The notes under the pieces: generated by a model
Database searches by the model: none
What the model was told of the DNA's origin: nothing
What the model saw: the letters and a program-made list of their open reading frames with translations, nothing else
Shown: positions 36,328-46,839 of the stretch, piece after piece
How the letters are laid out: each line of letters begins with the position of its first letter
How positions within the stretch are numbered: the stretch's first letter is position 1
Position numbers and translations under genes: made by a program
Origin: Candidatus Rokuibacteriota bacterium
GTDB lineage: Bacteria > Methylomirabilota > Methylomirabilia > Rokubacteriales > CSP1-6
Reading direction: 5' to 3'
Assembly: GCA_003220535.1 (NCBI GenBank)
Contig: QHSU01000068.1
Span: forward strand, 1-64,000
DNA: 64,000 nucleotides

Positions 36328-37728
36328 CCGCGCGCCGGCGCGACCGGCGCCGCGACGACACCGTCCGTCTCCAGACGCGCCGCCACCCGAAACAGGTGCG
36401 CCTCCATGAACGGCGCGGCCACCAGCTGCACGCCGAGCGGCAGCGGGGCGGCGCCCGCGATCGGCACCGAGATGACCGGCAGGCCCACGAACGACAGCGG
36501 CTGGGTGAACACACCCAGATGCGACCGCGTGAGGACCTCGATGCCGGCCACGGTCGTCGTGCGCGGCGCGCCGATCGGCGGGGCCGAGAACGGCGTGGTC
36601 GGCGCGAGGACGACGTCGACGTCGCGGAAGATCTCGCGCACGCGCTCCCTGAACCAGGCGCGGAACCGCTGCGCCTGGAGGTAGAGCGACGCGGGGACCA
36701 GGGCGCCGGCGCGGAACCGGTCTCGCGTCAGCGGGTCGAAGTCGCCGGCGCGGCGCTTGAGGTCGTCGAGGTGGCCGTGGGCGCCTTCGCTGGACGTGAT
36801 CACCATCGCCGCAGCGCGTGCGCGGTGGGCCTCGGGGAGGGTGACGCGCCGACTCGCGCCGAGCGCCTGGGCGGCCCGCTCGACCGCCGCCAGGGCGGCG
36901 GGCTCGGCGAGGCGTGCGAAGTGGCCGTCGGCGACACCGATCCGAAGGCCGGCGATGCCGCGGCCGAGGTCGCCGGCGCAGGGCTCGGCCGGACGCTCGG
37001 CGCAGACGGGGTCGGCGGGGTCCGGACCCTGGACCGCGTCGAACGCGACCGCGAGATCACGGACCGAGCGCGCGAACGGCCCGACGTGATCGAGGCTCGC
37101 GGCGAACAGCACGACACCGGCGCGCGAGACCCGGCCGTAGGTCGGCTTGAGCCCCAAGACGCCGCAGAGCGCCGCCGGGACGCGGATCGAGCCGTTCGTG
37201 TCGGAGCCGAGACTCAGCGGAACGAGGCCCGCCGCGACCGCCGCCGCGGAGCCGCCCGACGAGCCGCCGGCCACGCGCGCGGGGTCGTGCGGGTTGCGCG
37301 TCGGACCGTAGTGCGTGTTCTCGGTCGTGAAGCCGAACGCATACTCGTCCATGTTGAGACAGCCGACCAGCACGGCGCCGGCGCGACGCAGTCCGGCGAC
37401 CGCCGCCGCGTCGTGTTCCGCGGACGGCCGATCGCGGTTGATCCGCGAGCCCGCCAGCGTGGTGACACCGGCCACGTCGAACAGGTTCTTCACGGCGAAG
37501 GGCACGCCGGCGAGCGGGCCGGGATCGTCGCCGCCGGCGATCAACCGATCGATCCGCTCGGACTCGGCCATGGCGACGTCGCGCAGGACGGCGGTGAAGC
37601 AGTTGAGCGCGGGGTCACGCTCGCCGATCCGATCGAGCGCGGCCGTGACGACCGCGCGCCGACGTGCGGCGCGAGCGGACGTGCTGCGCGATCTCGATCG
37701 CGGAGGCGTCGTCGCCGCGCGCGCTCAC
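36324..37728 (-). CDS. Amidase-signature hydrolase (AtzE-like) with a frameshift near residue 25
   Basis: The amidase catalytic triad is intact: Lys in [13 protein letters not shown], cis-Ser in [11 protein letters not shown] and nucleophile Ser in [13 protein letters not shown]. The expected N-terminus ([19 protein letters not shown]...TSAR) begins at GTG 37728, overlapping the upstream stop. It lies in a different frame from [23 protein letters not shown] onward. The shift occurs at about 37653, within a GCGCGC-type run, and equals one extra or two missing bases. Without it the first possible start is ATG 37571, losing about 50 conserved residues. The gene order (C-terminal allophanate domain, AtzG-like, amidase) resembles cyanuric acid/biuret or urea-derived amide catabolism. 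Confidence 0.8.
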
Positions 37729-37895
37729 GGGCGGAAGATCGGCGCGGGCTCGACGTCGTCGGGCAGGGGGAACTCCGCAACGAGATGCGCCACGGTGAGG
37801 AGGCCGGCGAGCTGCTCGGCCACCGCGGCGGCGCTTTCCGGCTCGAGCGGGAGCCCGAGCAGCGCGGCCATCCGCTCGACGTCGGCCGCCGTCAC
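37725..37895 (-). CDS. AtzG-like small subunit (DUF4089)
   Basis: A 56-residue protein (GTG start 37895), VTAADVERMAALLGLPLEPESAAAVAEQL to [11 protein letters not shown]. It matches the GatC/AtzG-like DUF4089 pattern, including the ending EPAP.F.P that wraps around the partner amidase. The start overlaps the upstream stop (GTGA) and the stop overlaps the amidase start (GTGA), so the three genes are tightly coupled. In the Pseudomonas cyanurate pathway AtzG stabilises AtzE. Confidence 0.8.
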   Translation of the reverse strand: MTAADVERMAALLGLPLEPESAAAVAEQLAGLLTVAHLVAEFPLPDDVEPAPIFRP

Positions 37896-38278
37896 GACGT
37901 GCCCCGTGCCGCGAGGTAGGCGCGCCAGCCGCCGTACTCCGTGATCTCGCGCTGACCCTCGCAGAGCGCCGGCTCGCCGAGGACGCCGAGCGTCTCCTCA
38001 CCATCGGCCAGACAGACCTTGCCGACGCAGAGCCCGCGGGGCTCTCCGAGGACGATCGCCGCGAGCCCCGCGGCCGGCACCTCCCAGACCTCGACGGCGA
38101 TCGTCGTGCCGCCCTGCGCCACGCGGACCATCGCCGGATGCCGGTCGTCGATCGACCAGAGCCGGTAGCTCCGGCTGGTCGTGGTCTCGCGCGCGAACGT
38201 CGCCCCGACCGCGAGCAGGTTGCCGTTCAGCTCGAGGCCGCGCATCAGCGTGCCGTTGACCGCTAACCGAACGTTCAC
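37892..38278 (-). CDS. Stand-alone allophanate-hydrolase C-terminal-like domain protein
   Basis: A 128-residue protein starting at GTG 38278 with AAGGAG upstream. The sequence LAVNGTLMRGLELNGNLLAVGATF, SYRLWSIDDRHPAMVRV, IAVEVWEVPAAGLAAIVLGEPRGLCVGKVCL and EITEYGGWRAYLA matches the gamma-glutamylcyclotransferase-like C-terminal domain of allophanate hydrolase (AtzF), here as its own gene. In AtzF that domain decarboxylates the N-carboxy intermediate. It heads the three-gene amidohydrolase operon, divergent from the ammonium-transporter operon. Confidence 0.8.
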   Translation of the reverse strand: MNVRLAVNGTLMRGLELNGNLLAVGATFARETTTSRSYRLWSIDDRHPAMVRVAQGGTTIAVEVWEVPAAGLAAIVLGEPRGLCVGKVCLADGEETLGVLGEPALCEGQREITEYGGWRAYLAARGTS

Positions 38279-38544
38279 GGTGCTCTCCTTCGACCCCGCG
38301 ACGACCGCATGGCGAGGGCCTCCTGCGAGCGACCGTAGCACCGGTATCTGCCACCGACAACGGGTGGAGGGCGCCGCGCCGACCATCGACGCGAAGTCCC
38401 TCCACCGTGAGTCTCTCTCACGGCAGGAGTACCGCGGCGGCTGTGCCCGGCGCGTGAGCAATCCACGCTGTGTGCTTATTCGGCGGGCACCGGTCCTGAG
38501 TGGTCGTGGCGCTAAGTGGGCGTCTGTGTTGATGACCGTCTTGC

Positions 38545-38558
38545 GGCACGCGCCTTGC
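38545..38558 (+). promoter_or_regulatory. Sigma-54 (RpoN) promoter for amtB
   Basis: GGCACG-CGCC-TTGC with GG at 38545-38546, exactly ten bases, then GC at 38557-38558. This is the invariant -24/-12 arrangement and also matches the TGGCACG-N4-TTGC consensus. Transcription would start about 38570, giving a leader of about 100 bases. It fits NtrC-type nitrogen control of amtB-glnK. Upstream, 38279-38544 holds no gene and no other clear signal. Confidence 0.85.
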
Positions 38559-38602
38559 TGCCCGGGGGGACGCGCGACAACGTCGTCGCAGAAGCGGGTA
38601 AT

Positions 38603-38631
38603 GGCGCCCGAGGATGGGCGCCGATTTTTTT
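38603..38631 (+). terminator. Intrinsic terminator inside the amtB leader (candidate attenuator)
   Basis: GGCGCCC (38603-38609) pairs with GGGCGCC (38616-38622) around a six-base loop and is followed by GA and seven Ts. It lies about 35 bases after the expected sigma-54 start and 41 bases before the amtB GTG. No rightward gene upstream needs terminating. A preceding small stem (GCGAC/GTCGC at about 38574-38589) could take part in switching. The position suggests conditional termination. Confidence 0.75.
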
Positions 38632-38671
38632 CTGGGCGACGCGTCAGCGCGGCCCTGAGGAGGGCACGATC

Positions 38672-40709
<2,038 letters not shown>

Positions 40710-40725
40710 CATCGAGGAGGATCGG

Positions 40726-41973
40726 ATGACGCGACGGCTCAGAGTGATGTTGATCGCTGTGCTCTTCGGCGTGGCGTTCAATGCGCCCGTGTACGCCCAG
40801 GCGCCCAAGCCCGAGGAGACGAAACCAGCGGAGGCCAAGCCCGAGGAGAAGAAGGAAGAGAAGCCGAAGACACTGTGGGAGGAGCACACCCTCTTCGCCT
40901 ACATCGAGAACAGCGCTGTGTGGAACACGGGTCGCGCGAGCCGGGGTAATCACAACGAGCTGCGGCTCTACGACTTCGAGGGCGGGTACACGTTCAACGT
41001 CGCTGAGTTCAGCATCAAGAAGGACCCGACCGAGCAGTACCCGTTCGGGTACGGCCTGGTCCTCACGGCGGGCATTCCCGGGACCTCGAACGACTCGCAA
41101 AAGGACCACGCCCTCGGCATCTTCCGGGGCGACAACGACCAGTTCGCGTTCCGGAACACTCCGAACTTCGACCTGCAGGAGGCCTACGGCTCGTACCAGT
41201 TCCCGCTCGGCAGCGGCCTCACTCTGAAGGCCGGGAAGTTCGTCACGCTGCTGGGATACGAAGTCATCGAATCACCGAACGACCTGAACTTCTCGCGCGG
41301 GTTTCTGTTCACCTTCGCCATCCCCCTGACCCACGTGGGCGCCCTGCTCTCCTACTCGCCGCTGCCGTGGCTCTCGCTCACGGCCGGCCCGGTCGTCGGC
41401 TGGGATGTCGCCCGCGACAACAACAGCCGGATGTCCGTCATGGGGCAGGTCGGCGTGTCGGCGGTCAAGGATCTCGCGCTGTCGGTCAACTGGATCACGG
41501 GTCCCGAGCAGGCCCACCAGAACAGCAACCCCCGCACCGTGCTCGACTTCGTCGCCGCCTACACCGGCATCAAGAACCTCACGCTCGCCGCGAACGTCGA
41601 CTACGGCTGGGAGGAAGACGAGGCGTCGCTCGCCGCCTCGGGGACGCGAAAGGACAACAGCGCCTCGTGGTGGGGGTGGGCCGGCTACGTCGCCTACGAC
41701 TGGACCGAGCAGCTGCGCACCGCGCTGCGGCTCGAGTACTTCCAGGATTCCGACGGCATCCGCACGCTCGCGGTCGCGCCGGGCTCGCGGGTGGAGCTCT
41801 ACGAGGTGACCGCGACGGTCCAGTACAAGATCTGGAAAGGCCTGGTCGGCCGGCTCGAATACCGGCACGACTCCGCGGACGAAAAGGTCTTCGCGATCCG
41901 CGCGCCCGGCTATGTGCCGACCGGGAAGACGCAGAACACGCTCACCCTGGCGCTCTATTACTCGTTCTTCTGA
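40726..41973 (+). CDS. Outer-membrane porin (beta-barrel porin-2 / OmpL-like)
   Basis: A 415-residue protein with a signal peptide (MTRRLRVMLIAVLFGVAFNAPVYAQ) and a charged Glu/Lys/Pro-rich linker (about residues 26-48). About sixteen alternating beta strands follow, ending in the terminal Phe typical of outer-membrane barrels (LALYYSFF). LQEAYGSYQFPLGSGLTLKAGKFVTLLGYEVI and SRGFLFTFAIPLTHVG match the porin-2 (OmpL-like) family. GAGGAGG lies before ATG 40726. Its place in the amtB-glnK operon suggests a nitrogen-regulated pore for ammonium or small nitrogen compounds; that role is inference. Confidence 0.85.
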   Translation: MTRRLRVMLIAVLFGVAFNAPVYAQAPKPEETKPAEAKPEEKKEEKPKTLWEEHTLFAYIENSAVWNTGRASRGNHNELRLYDFEGGYTFNVAEFSIKKDPTEQYPFGYGLVLTAGIPGTSNDSQKDHALGIFRGDNDQFAFRNTPNFDLQEAYGSYQFPLGSGLTLKAGKFVTLLGYEVIESPNDLNFSRGFLFTFAIPLTHVGALLSYSPLPWLSLTAGPVVGWDVARDNNSRMSVMGQVGVSAVKDLALSVNWITGPEQAHQNSNPRTVLDFVAAYTGIKNLTLAANVDYGWEEDEASLAASGTRKDNSASWWGWAGYVAYDWTEQLRTALRLEYFQDSDGIRTLAVAPGSRVELYEVTATVQYKIWKGLVGRLEYRHDSADEKVFAIRAPGYVPTGKTQNTLTLALYYSFF

Positions 41974-41990
41974 TTCACAAGGCGGTCGAT

Positions 41991-42314
41991 ATGGTCCACG
42001 GCGCGGACGGTCGAGGCGAGGGAGCGGCGGATATCGAGAATGTTGCGCGCGCGCTCACCGAGGCCGTGCCGCTGCTCGTGGAGCGGCTCTCGGCGGCGCG
42101 ACCCGGACGGCTCTATCGTGATGCGATCAAGCTCCTCGAGCGGCCCCTGCTCGGGCACGTGCTCGCGATGACCGGCGGTAACCAGCTGCGCGCCGCCCGC
42201 CTGCTCGGGCTCAATCGCAACACGCTGCGCAAGCGCTGCCGCGAGCTGCGTCTGGCGTTGCCGCGGGGGCCGCGCCACGCCCCTGGCGGCCGAACCGCCG
42301 CGCCGCTCGCCTGA
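41991..42314 (+). CDS. Stand-alone Fis/NtrC-type DNA-binding protein
   Basis: A 107-residue protein. Its core LYRDAIKLLERPLLGHVLAMTGGNQLRAARLLGLNRNTLRKRCRELRL is the HTH_8 domain found at the end of NtrC-type activators and in Fis. No receiver or AAA+ domain is present. It begins 17 bases after the porin gene and closes the amtB operon. It may be an orphan nitrogen-linked regulator or nucleoid-type Fis. The N-terminal 40 residues are predicted helical and could dimerise. Confidence 0.8.
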   Translation: MVHGADGRGEGAADIENVARALTEAVPLLVERLSAARPGRLYRDAIKLLERPLLGHVLAMTGGNQLRAARLLGLNRNTLRKRCRELRLALPRGPRHAPGGRTAAPLA

Positions 42315-42468
42315 GCCCCGCGCGCGGAGAGCCGCGCCGAAGTCGGTGTCCGTCGGCCGTCGGTGCCGTAATATGGCACTTGACCATGTCGCCCGACCCG
42401 AGCCGTACCCTCTGCGAACCCGAGCGCGCCCTGTCCAGGCCGCGATCTCTCCGCCCGCCGCGAGAGCC

Positions 42469-43470
42469 ATGACACAAGACGTCGAGACGCTCGCGAGGCA
42501 GATCGTGGCGGGCTCGGCCCGCGCCCTCGCGCGCGGGCTCACCTGGGTCGAGGCCGGGGGCGCACGGGCCGAGGCCTTGTGCGCGCGGCTCTACCCGCAC
42601 ACCGGGCGCGCGCAGGTCGTCGGCGTCACGGGCGCGCCCGGGAGCGGCAAGAGCACGCTGGCGCGGGCGCTCGCGCTCGTGGCGCGCGCCCGCGGTGGCA
42701 CCGTCGGGATCGTCGCGGTGGATCCGTCCTCGCCATTCTCAGGCGGCGCGATCCTCGGCGACCGGATCCGCATGACCGACCTCGCCCTGGATCCCGGCAT
42801 CTTCATCCGCTCGATGGCGACGCGCGGCGCCCTGGGCGGGCTCAGTCGCGCGGCGGCGGACGCCGTCGATCTCATGGATGCGGCCGGGCTCAGCCTCGTG
42901 CTCGTCGAGACCGTCGGCGTCGGCCAGGACGAGGTCGACGTGATGCGGCTGGCTCACACGGTCATCGTCGTCTCGGTCCCCGGTCTCGGCGACGACGTCC
43001 AGGCGCTCAAGGCCGGCGTCCTCGAGATCGCCGACGTGCACGTCGTCAACAAGGCGGACCGTGAAGGCGCCGACCGGACGGTGGCGGAGCTCCGGGCGAT
43101 GCTCACTCTGCTCCCGGCAGCTGAGGGCACGTGGATGCCGCCGGTCCTGGCGGCGTCGGCGGCCCGTGAGGAGGGGATCGAGGCGATCGCCGACGCGTTC
43201 CACGCCCACATGGCCCATCTCAAGACGAGCGGCGAGCTCGAGCGCCGCCGCCGGCGGATGGTCACCGCGCGCGTGCTGAGGATCGCGCAAGACCTGGTCG
43301 CCGAAACGGTGCTTGGCGGCGGGGGCCTCGGCGCGGAGGGGGCGGCCGGCGCGAGCCTCGTGGACCGGGTGGCGCGGCGCGAGCTCACACCGCACGCGTG
43401 CGCGCGAGCGCTTCTGGCGCAGGCGGCGCAGCGAACGTCGAGCGGGAGGACGGAGGACGCTGTCGGGTAG
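42469..43470 (+). CDS. meaB: Methylmalonyl-CoA mutase-associated GTPase MeaB (ArgK)
   Basis: A 333-residue SIMIBI-class G protein that protects or reloads adenosylcobalamin mutases. The P-loop is GVTGAPGSGKSTLARAL, followed by VAVDPSSPFSGGAILGDRIRM, FIRSMATRGALGGLSRA, ETVGVGQDEVDVM and the base-specific NKAD. The start ATG 42469 matches the family N-terminus; an upstream in-frame start at 42346 has no ribosome site. No mutase gene is in the window. Confidence 0.93.
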   Translation: MTQDVETLARQIVAGSARALARGLTWVEAGGARAEALCARLYPHTGRAQVVGVTGAPGSGKSTLARALALVARARGGTVGIVAVDPSSPFSGGAILGDRIRMTDLALDPGIFIRSMATRGALGGLSRAAADAVDLMDAAGLSLVLVETVGVGQDEVDVMRLAHTVIVVSVPGLGDDVQALKAGVLEIADVHVVNKADREGADRTVAELRAMLTLLPAAEGTWMPPVLAASAAREEGIEAIADAFHAHMAHLKTSGELERRRRRMVTARVLRIAQDLVAETVLGGGGLGAEGAAGASLVDRVARRELTPHACARALLAQAAQRTSSGRTEDAVG

Positions 43471-43516
43471 ACGAGCGTACCATGTCGGGAGCCTGACCCA
43501 GAGAAGGAGGTGTCGG

Positions 43517-43960
43517 ATGAATATCGCGAACATCCTGGCACGGAAGGGATCGATGGCCGTGACGGTGCGCCCCGAGCAGTCGATCCGGGAGGCGCTCGCG
43601 CTGCTGGACCACCATAACATCGGGGCGCTGATCGCCGTCGAGGGCGGTCTCCCGGTGGGCATCCTCTCCGAGCGAGACATCGTGCGCGAGGCCGCACACA
43701 ACGAAGGCTTCCTGATGCGGACGGTCGGCGACCTCATGACACGCGACGTCATCACGGGCCAGCCACACGACGATCTCCCCTCGGTAGCCCACACGATGAC
43801 CGAGCGGCGGATCCGTCACCTGCCGGTCGTGGACAAGGGCCAGCTGGTCGGGATCGTGTCGATCGGCGACATCGTGAAAGCCCAGCGAGATCACTACCAG
43901 GGCGAGGTCGATACACTGCAGACGCAGCTCCTCGCGGACGAGGGCGGGCAGGCGCGTTGA
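43517..43960 (+). CDS. CBS-domain-pair protein
   Basis: A 147-residue protein with AAGGAGG six bases before ATG 43517. Two CBS motifs are clear: VTVRPEQSIREALALLDHHNIGALIAVEGGLPVGILSERDIVREAA and DVITGQPHDDLPSVAHTMTERRIRHLPVVDKGQLVGIVSIGDIVKAQ. CBS pairs bind adenosine nucleotides and usually regulate a partner. Its stop overlaps the TTG start of the FprA-type reductase, so coupling is probable and that reductase may be the partner (inference). Confidence 0.9.
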   Translation: MNIANILARKGSMAVTVRPEQSIREALALLDHHNIGALIAVEGGLPVGILSERDIVREAAHNEGFLMRTVGDLMTRDVITGQPHDDLPSVAHTMTERRIRHLPVVDKGQLVGIVSIGDIVKAQRDHYQGEVDTLQTQLLADEGGQAR

Positions 43961-45360
43961 CCCAGACGACGGGGACGCCGGCGCGGCCCTTGCGCGTCGC
44001 GGTCATCGGCGCGGGGCCCACCGGGTTCTACGCCACCGACCACCTGCTCCGGAACCCTCAAGTGGTCGTCGAGGTCGACATGTTCGATCGACTGCCGACC
44101 CCGTACGGGTTGGTGCGCCTGGGCGTTGCGCCAGACCATCAGAAGATCAAGTTCGTCACCACCACCTTCGACAAGGTCGCTGCGAATCCCCGCTTCCGCT
44201 TCTACGGCGGCGTCGAGTTCGACAAAGACGTGACGCTCGCCGACCTGAGAGCGCACTACCACCAGATCGTGTACTGCACCGGCGCCCAGACCGACCGCCG
44301 GATGGGAATTCCCGGCGAGGACCTGAGCGGCAGCCATCCGGCGACGGAGTTCGTCGCCTGGTACAACGGCCATCCCGACTACCAGCACTGCGCGTTCGAT
44401 CTCACGCAAGAGCGCGTGGCGGTCGTCGGCGTCGGCAACGTCGCGGTCGACGTCGTCCGGATCCTGTGCCGGACACCGGAGGAGCTGGCGACCACCGACA
44501 TCGCCGACTACGCGCTGGAAGCGCTGCGCAAGAGCCGCGTGAAGGAAGTCTACTTGCTCGGACGGCGCGGGCCCGCCCAGGCCGCGTTCACCAATCCCGA
44601 GGTCAGGGAGCTGGGCGAGCTCGCCGACGCCGACGTCGTCGCGTTGCCCGAAGAGGTCGAGCTGGATCCGCTGAGCCGTGCCGCGGTCGAGCGCAGCCAG
44701 GACCGGGCGACGCTGAAGAAGGTCGAGATCCTCAAGGAATACGCTCGGCGCCAGCCTACCGGCAAATCGCGCCGACTTGTGTTGAGGTTCCTGGTGTCAC
44801 CGGTCGAGCTGATCGGCGACGACGCGGGACGCGTCACTGCGATGCGTCTGGTCCGTAACGAGCTCTACGCCACGGCGACGGGCGCGCTGCAGCCGCGCGC
44901 GACCGACCGTTTCGAGGAGCTGACGGTCGGGCTCGTGTTTCGCTCGGTCGGCTACCGGGGCGTCCCGTTGCCGGGCGTGCCGTTCAACGAGAGCTGGGGC
45001 GTCATACTGAACGACAAGGGACGCGTGCTCGATCCCGACACCAGGCAACCGGTCGTCGGTGAGTACACCGCCGGATGGATCAAGCGCGGTCCCACGGGCG
45101 TCATCGGCACGAACAAGCCGGACGCCGCCGAGACCGTGGAGTGCATGTTCGAAGACCTCGCCCGGGGCGCGGTGCTCGAGCCAGCCCAGCCGGCGGCGGC
45201 CGCCGCCGAGGCGCTCGTCCGCCAGCGGCAGCCGAACTACGTCTCCTATGCCGACTGGCTCAAGCTCAACGCGATCGAGGTCGCGCGTGGGCGCACTGAG
45301 GGACGCCCGCGAGTCAAGCTCACGCGGGTCGAGGAGATGCTGGCGGCGCTCGGCCGCTGA
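43957..45360 (+). CDS. Ferredoxin-NADP reductase, FprA/adrenodoxin-reductase type
   Basis: A 467-residue two-dinucleotide-domain flavoprotein. FAD binding is by VAVIGAGPTGFYATDHLL near residue 14, NADP binding by VAVVGVGNVAVDVVRIL near residue 150. The substrate region TPYGLVRLGVAPDHQKIKFVTTTFD and the C-terminal GWIKRGPTGVIGTNKPDAAETV are diagnostic of the adrenodoxin-reductase family. It exchanges electrons between NADPH and ferredoxin. The start is TTG 43957 inside TTGA, overlapping the CBS stop. Confidence 0.93.
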   Translation: MTQTTGTPARPLRVAVIGAGPTGFYATDHLLRNPQVVVEVDMFDRLPTPYGLVRLGVAPDHQKIKFVTTTFDKVAANPRFRFYGGVEFDKDVTLADLRAHYHQIVYCTGAQTDRRMGIPGEDLSGSHPATEFVAWYNGHPDYQHCAFDLTQERVAVVGVGNVAVDVVRILCRTPEELATTDIADYALEALRKSRVKEVYLLGRRGPAQAAFTNPEVRELGELADADVVALPEEVELDPLSRAAVERSQDRATLKKVEILKEYARRQPTGKSRRLVLRFLVSPVELIGDDAGRVTAMRLVRNELYATATGALQPRATDRFEELTVGLVFRSVGYRGVPLPGVPFNESWGVILNDKGRVLDPDTRQPVVGEYTAGWIKRGPTGVIGTNKPDAAETVECMFEDLARGAVLEPAQPAAAAAEALVRQRQPNYVSYADWLKLNAIEVARGRTEGRPRVKLTRVEEMLAALGR

Positions 45361-45375
45361 GCACTCCACGGTTGG

Positions 45376-45543
45376 CGGCGGCGGGCCAGGCGGGGGTGGG
45401 CGGCCGGGGAGCCTCCCCTCCGCGACCCGGTAGCCACTACCCGCTTCGATCATTCCTCGGAATGTGTCTTCGGGACAGTCCTGACTACACGGGTCGCGGA
45501 GGGGAGGCTCCCCGGCCGCCCGCCCCCGCCTGGCCCGCCGCCG
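45376..45543. repeat. Giant inverted repeat A: 54-bp arms around a 60-nt conserved loop
   Basis: Arms 45376-45429 and 45490-45543 are reverse complements with one mismatch (53 of 54; G-U pairing in RNA). The loop 45430-45489 shares 47 of 60 positions with the loop of element B without gaps. It contains TAGCCACT near its start, GTCTTCGGGACAG and CCTGACTACA at its end. The 14 pairs next to the loop (CCTCCGCGACCCG side) are also the same in B. The element fills the convergent gap between the FprA-type reductase and an FAD oxidase. It could act as a bidirectional terminator or be a mobile or structured RNA element. Confidence 0.9.
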
Positions 45544-45589
45544 GGACCGGTGGGCGTTCAGCGGGTCGCCCTTCGGAACGGCGGAGAGG

Positions 45590-46780
45590 TCAGCGGGAGA
45601 TCGTGAGGCGGTCCAGGCCGTAGTTGTCGGTGTCCTGCCATGGTTGGCCTTCCGCGAAGCGGGTGGACCGGAAGGGCGTGAGGTCGACGGTGCTCGGCTT
45701 GCCGTCGACGATCCACTCGGCGAGGCCGCAGCCGATGGCCGGGCTGGTCTTGAACGAGGTCCCGGAGTCGCCGAGCATGCAGTAGAGCCCGCTGATCGAC
45801 GGAATCTGATCGATGATCGGCCGGCCGTCGGCGCTCATCATGATCATGCCCGCCCAGCCGCCGCGCATCGTCGCCTCGCCGAACGCCGGCAGCCGCGCGG
45901 CCAGCGCTTTGCGACAGAGCGCGACGAAATCCGGGTCGACGCCCTCGTCGAAGGCGTCCGGATCCGCGTGCCCCGTGCCGAGCTCGACGCCGATCAGCGT
46001 CGCCGCGCCGCCTTCGGGGCGAAACCACGAGTGATGGATCGCGTCGATGACCACGCAATGCCGGGACGTGAAGCCGGCCGGCCAGCGGAAGATCGTGATC
46101 TGGATGCGGTGGGGTACCAGCCCGAAATCGAGGCCGAGCGGCCCCAGCAGGGGCGCGGCCCAGGCGCCGGGCACGAGCACCACCACCGGGGCCTCGACGC
46201 GTCCGCGCGCGGTCTCGACGCCGACGACGCGATCGTGCTCGGTCACGATCCGCGTGACCTCCGAGCCCGTCTCGATCGTCGCGCCGAGGCGCTGCGCCGC
46301 CTCGGCGAAGGCGAACGTCGTCGCGTTCGGATCGGCGAATCCCGACTCGGGCTCCCACGCGGCGCCGCCGACGTCGTCGGCGCGACATCCGGGCAGGAGG
46401 TCTCTCAATCGATCCGGGGTGACCGCTTGCGTCGTGATGCCGAGGCGCTGCTGGCGGGCGACGTTGCGGGCGAGCGCTGCCTCGTAGCCCGGCGGGACGA
46501 TCTGGATGAAGCCGATCGGCTCGAAGCCGCAGTCGCCGCCGACGACATTCCGGAAGTCGCGGAAGACCTTGAGGCTTTCGAACGCGAGCCTGGATTCCGC
46601 TTCATTTGTATAGTGCATGCGCACCAGCGACCCAGACTTTCCAGTAGCGCCGGCGCCCAGGTGGCGCCGCTCGAGCAGCAGGACGCTCCTAACTCCGCGA
46701 GTCGCCAGGTGAAAAGCGGTACTCGTCCCGTTGGCTCCGCCGCCGATCACGATCACATCCGCTCGTCGAATGTGCGCCAT
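45590..46780 (-). CDS. FAD-dependent oxidoreductase of the DAO/glycine oxidase family
   Basis: A 396-residue flavoenzyme with GGAGGAAG before ATG 46780. The dinucleotide motif DVIVIGGGANGTSTAFHLATRG is at the N-terminus, then GKSGSLVRMHYTNEAESRLA. The C-terminal FAD contacts are GWAGMIMMSADGRPIIDQIPSISGLYCMLGDSGTSFKTSPAIG. It oxidises a secondary or primary amine such as glycine, sarcosine or a D-amino acid. The substrate is unclear. It is divergent from the GAF-PilB gene. Confidence 0.9.
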   Translation of the reverse strand: MAHIRRADVIVIGGGANGTSTAFHLATRGVRSVLLLERRHLGAGATGKSGSLVRMHYTNEAESRLAFESLKVFRDFRNVVGGDCGFEPIGFIQIVPPGYEAALARNVARQQRLGITTQAVTPDRLRDLLPGCRADDVGGAAWEPESGFADPNATTFAFAEAAQRLGATIETGSEVTRIVTEHDRVVGVETARGRVEAPVVVLVPGAWAAPLLGPLGLDFGLVPHRIQITIFRWPAGFTSRHCVVIDAIHHSWFRPEGGAATLIGVELGTGHADPDAFDEGVDPDFVALCRKALAARLPAFGEATMRGGWAGMIMMSADGRPIIDQIPSISGLYCMLGDSGTSFKTSPAIGCGLAEWIVDGKPSTVDLTPFRSTRFAEGQPWQDTDNYGLDRLTISR

Positions 46781-46839
46781 GCCTTCTTCCTCCGGTATGG
46801 GCTGCTAAGCTACCATGGTTTGTGAGCACCGGAGGAGAC

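Noticed and set aside
38485-38512. NtrC enhancer site upstream of amtB
   Set aside because: A GCACC...GGTCG pair is present but is separated by ten bases rather than the five expected for the NtrC palindrome.
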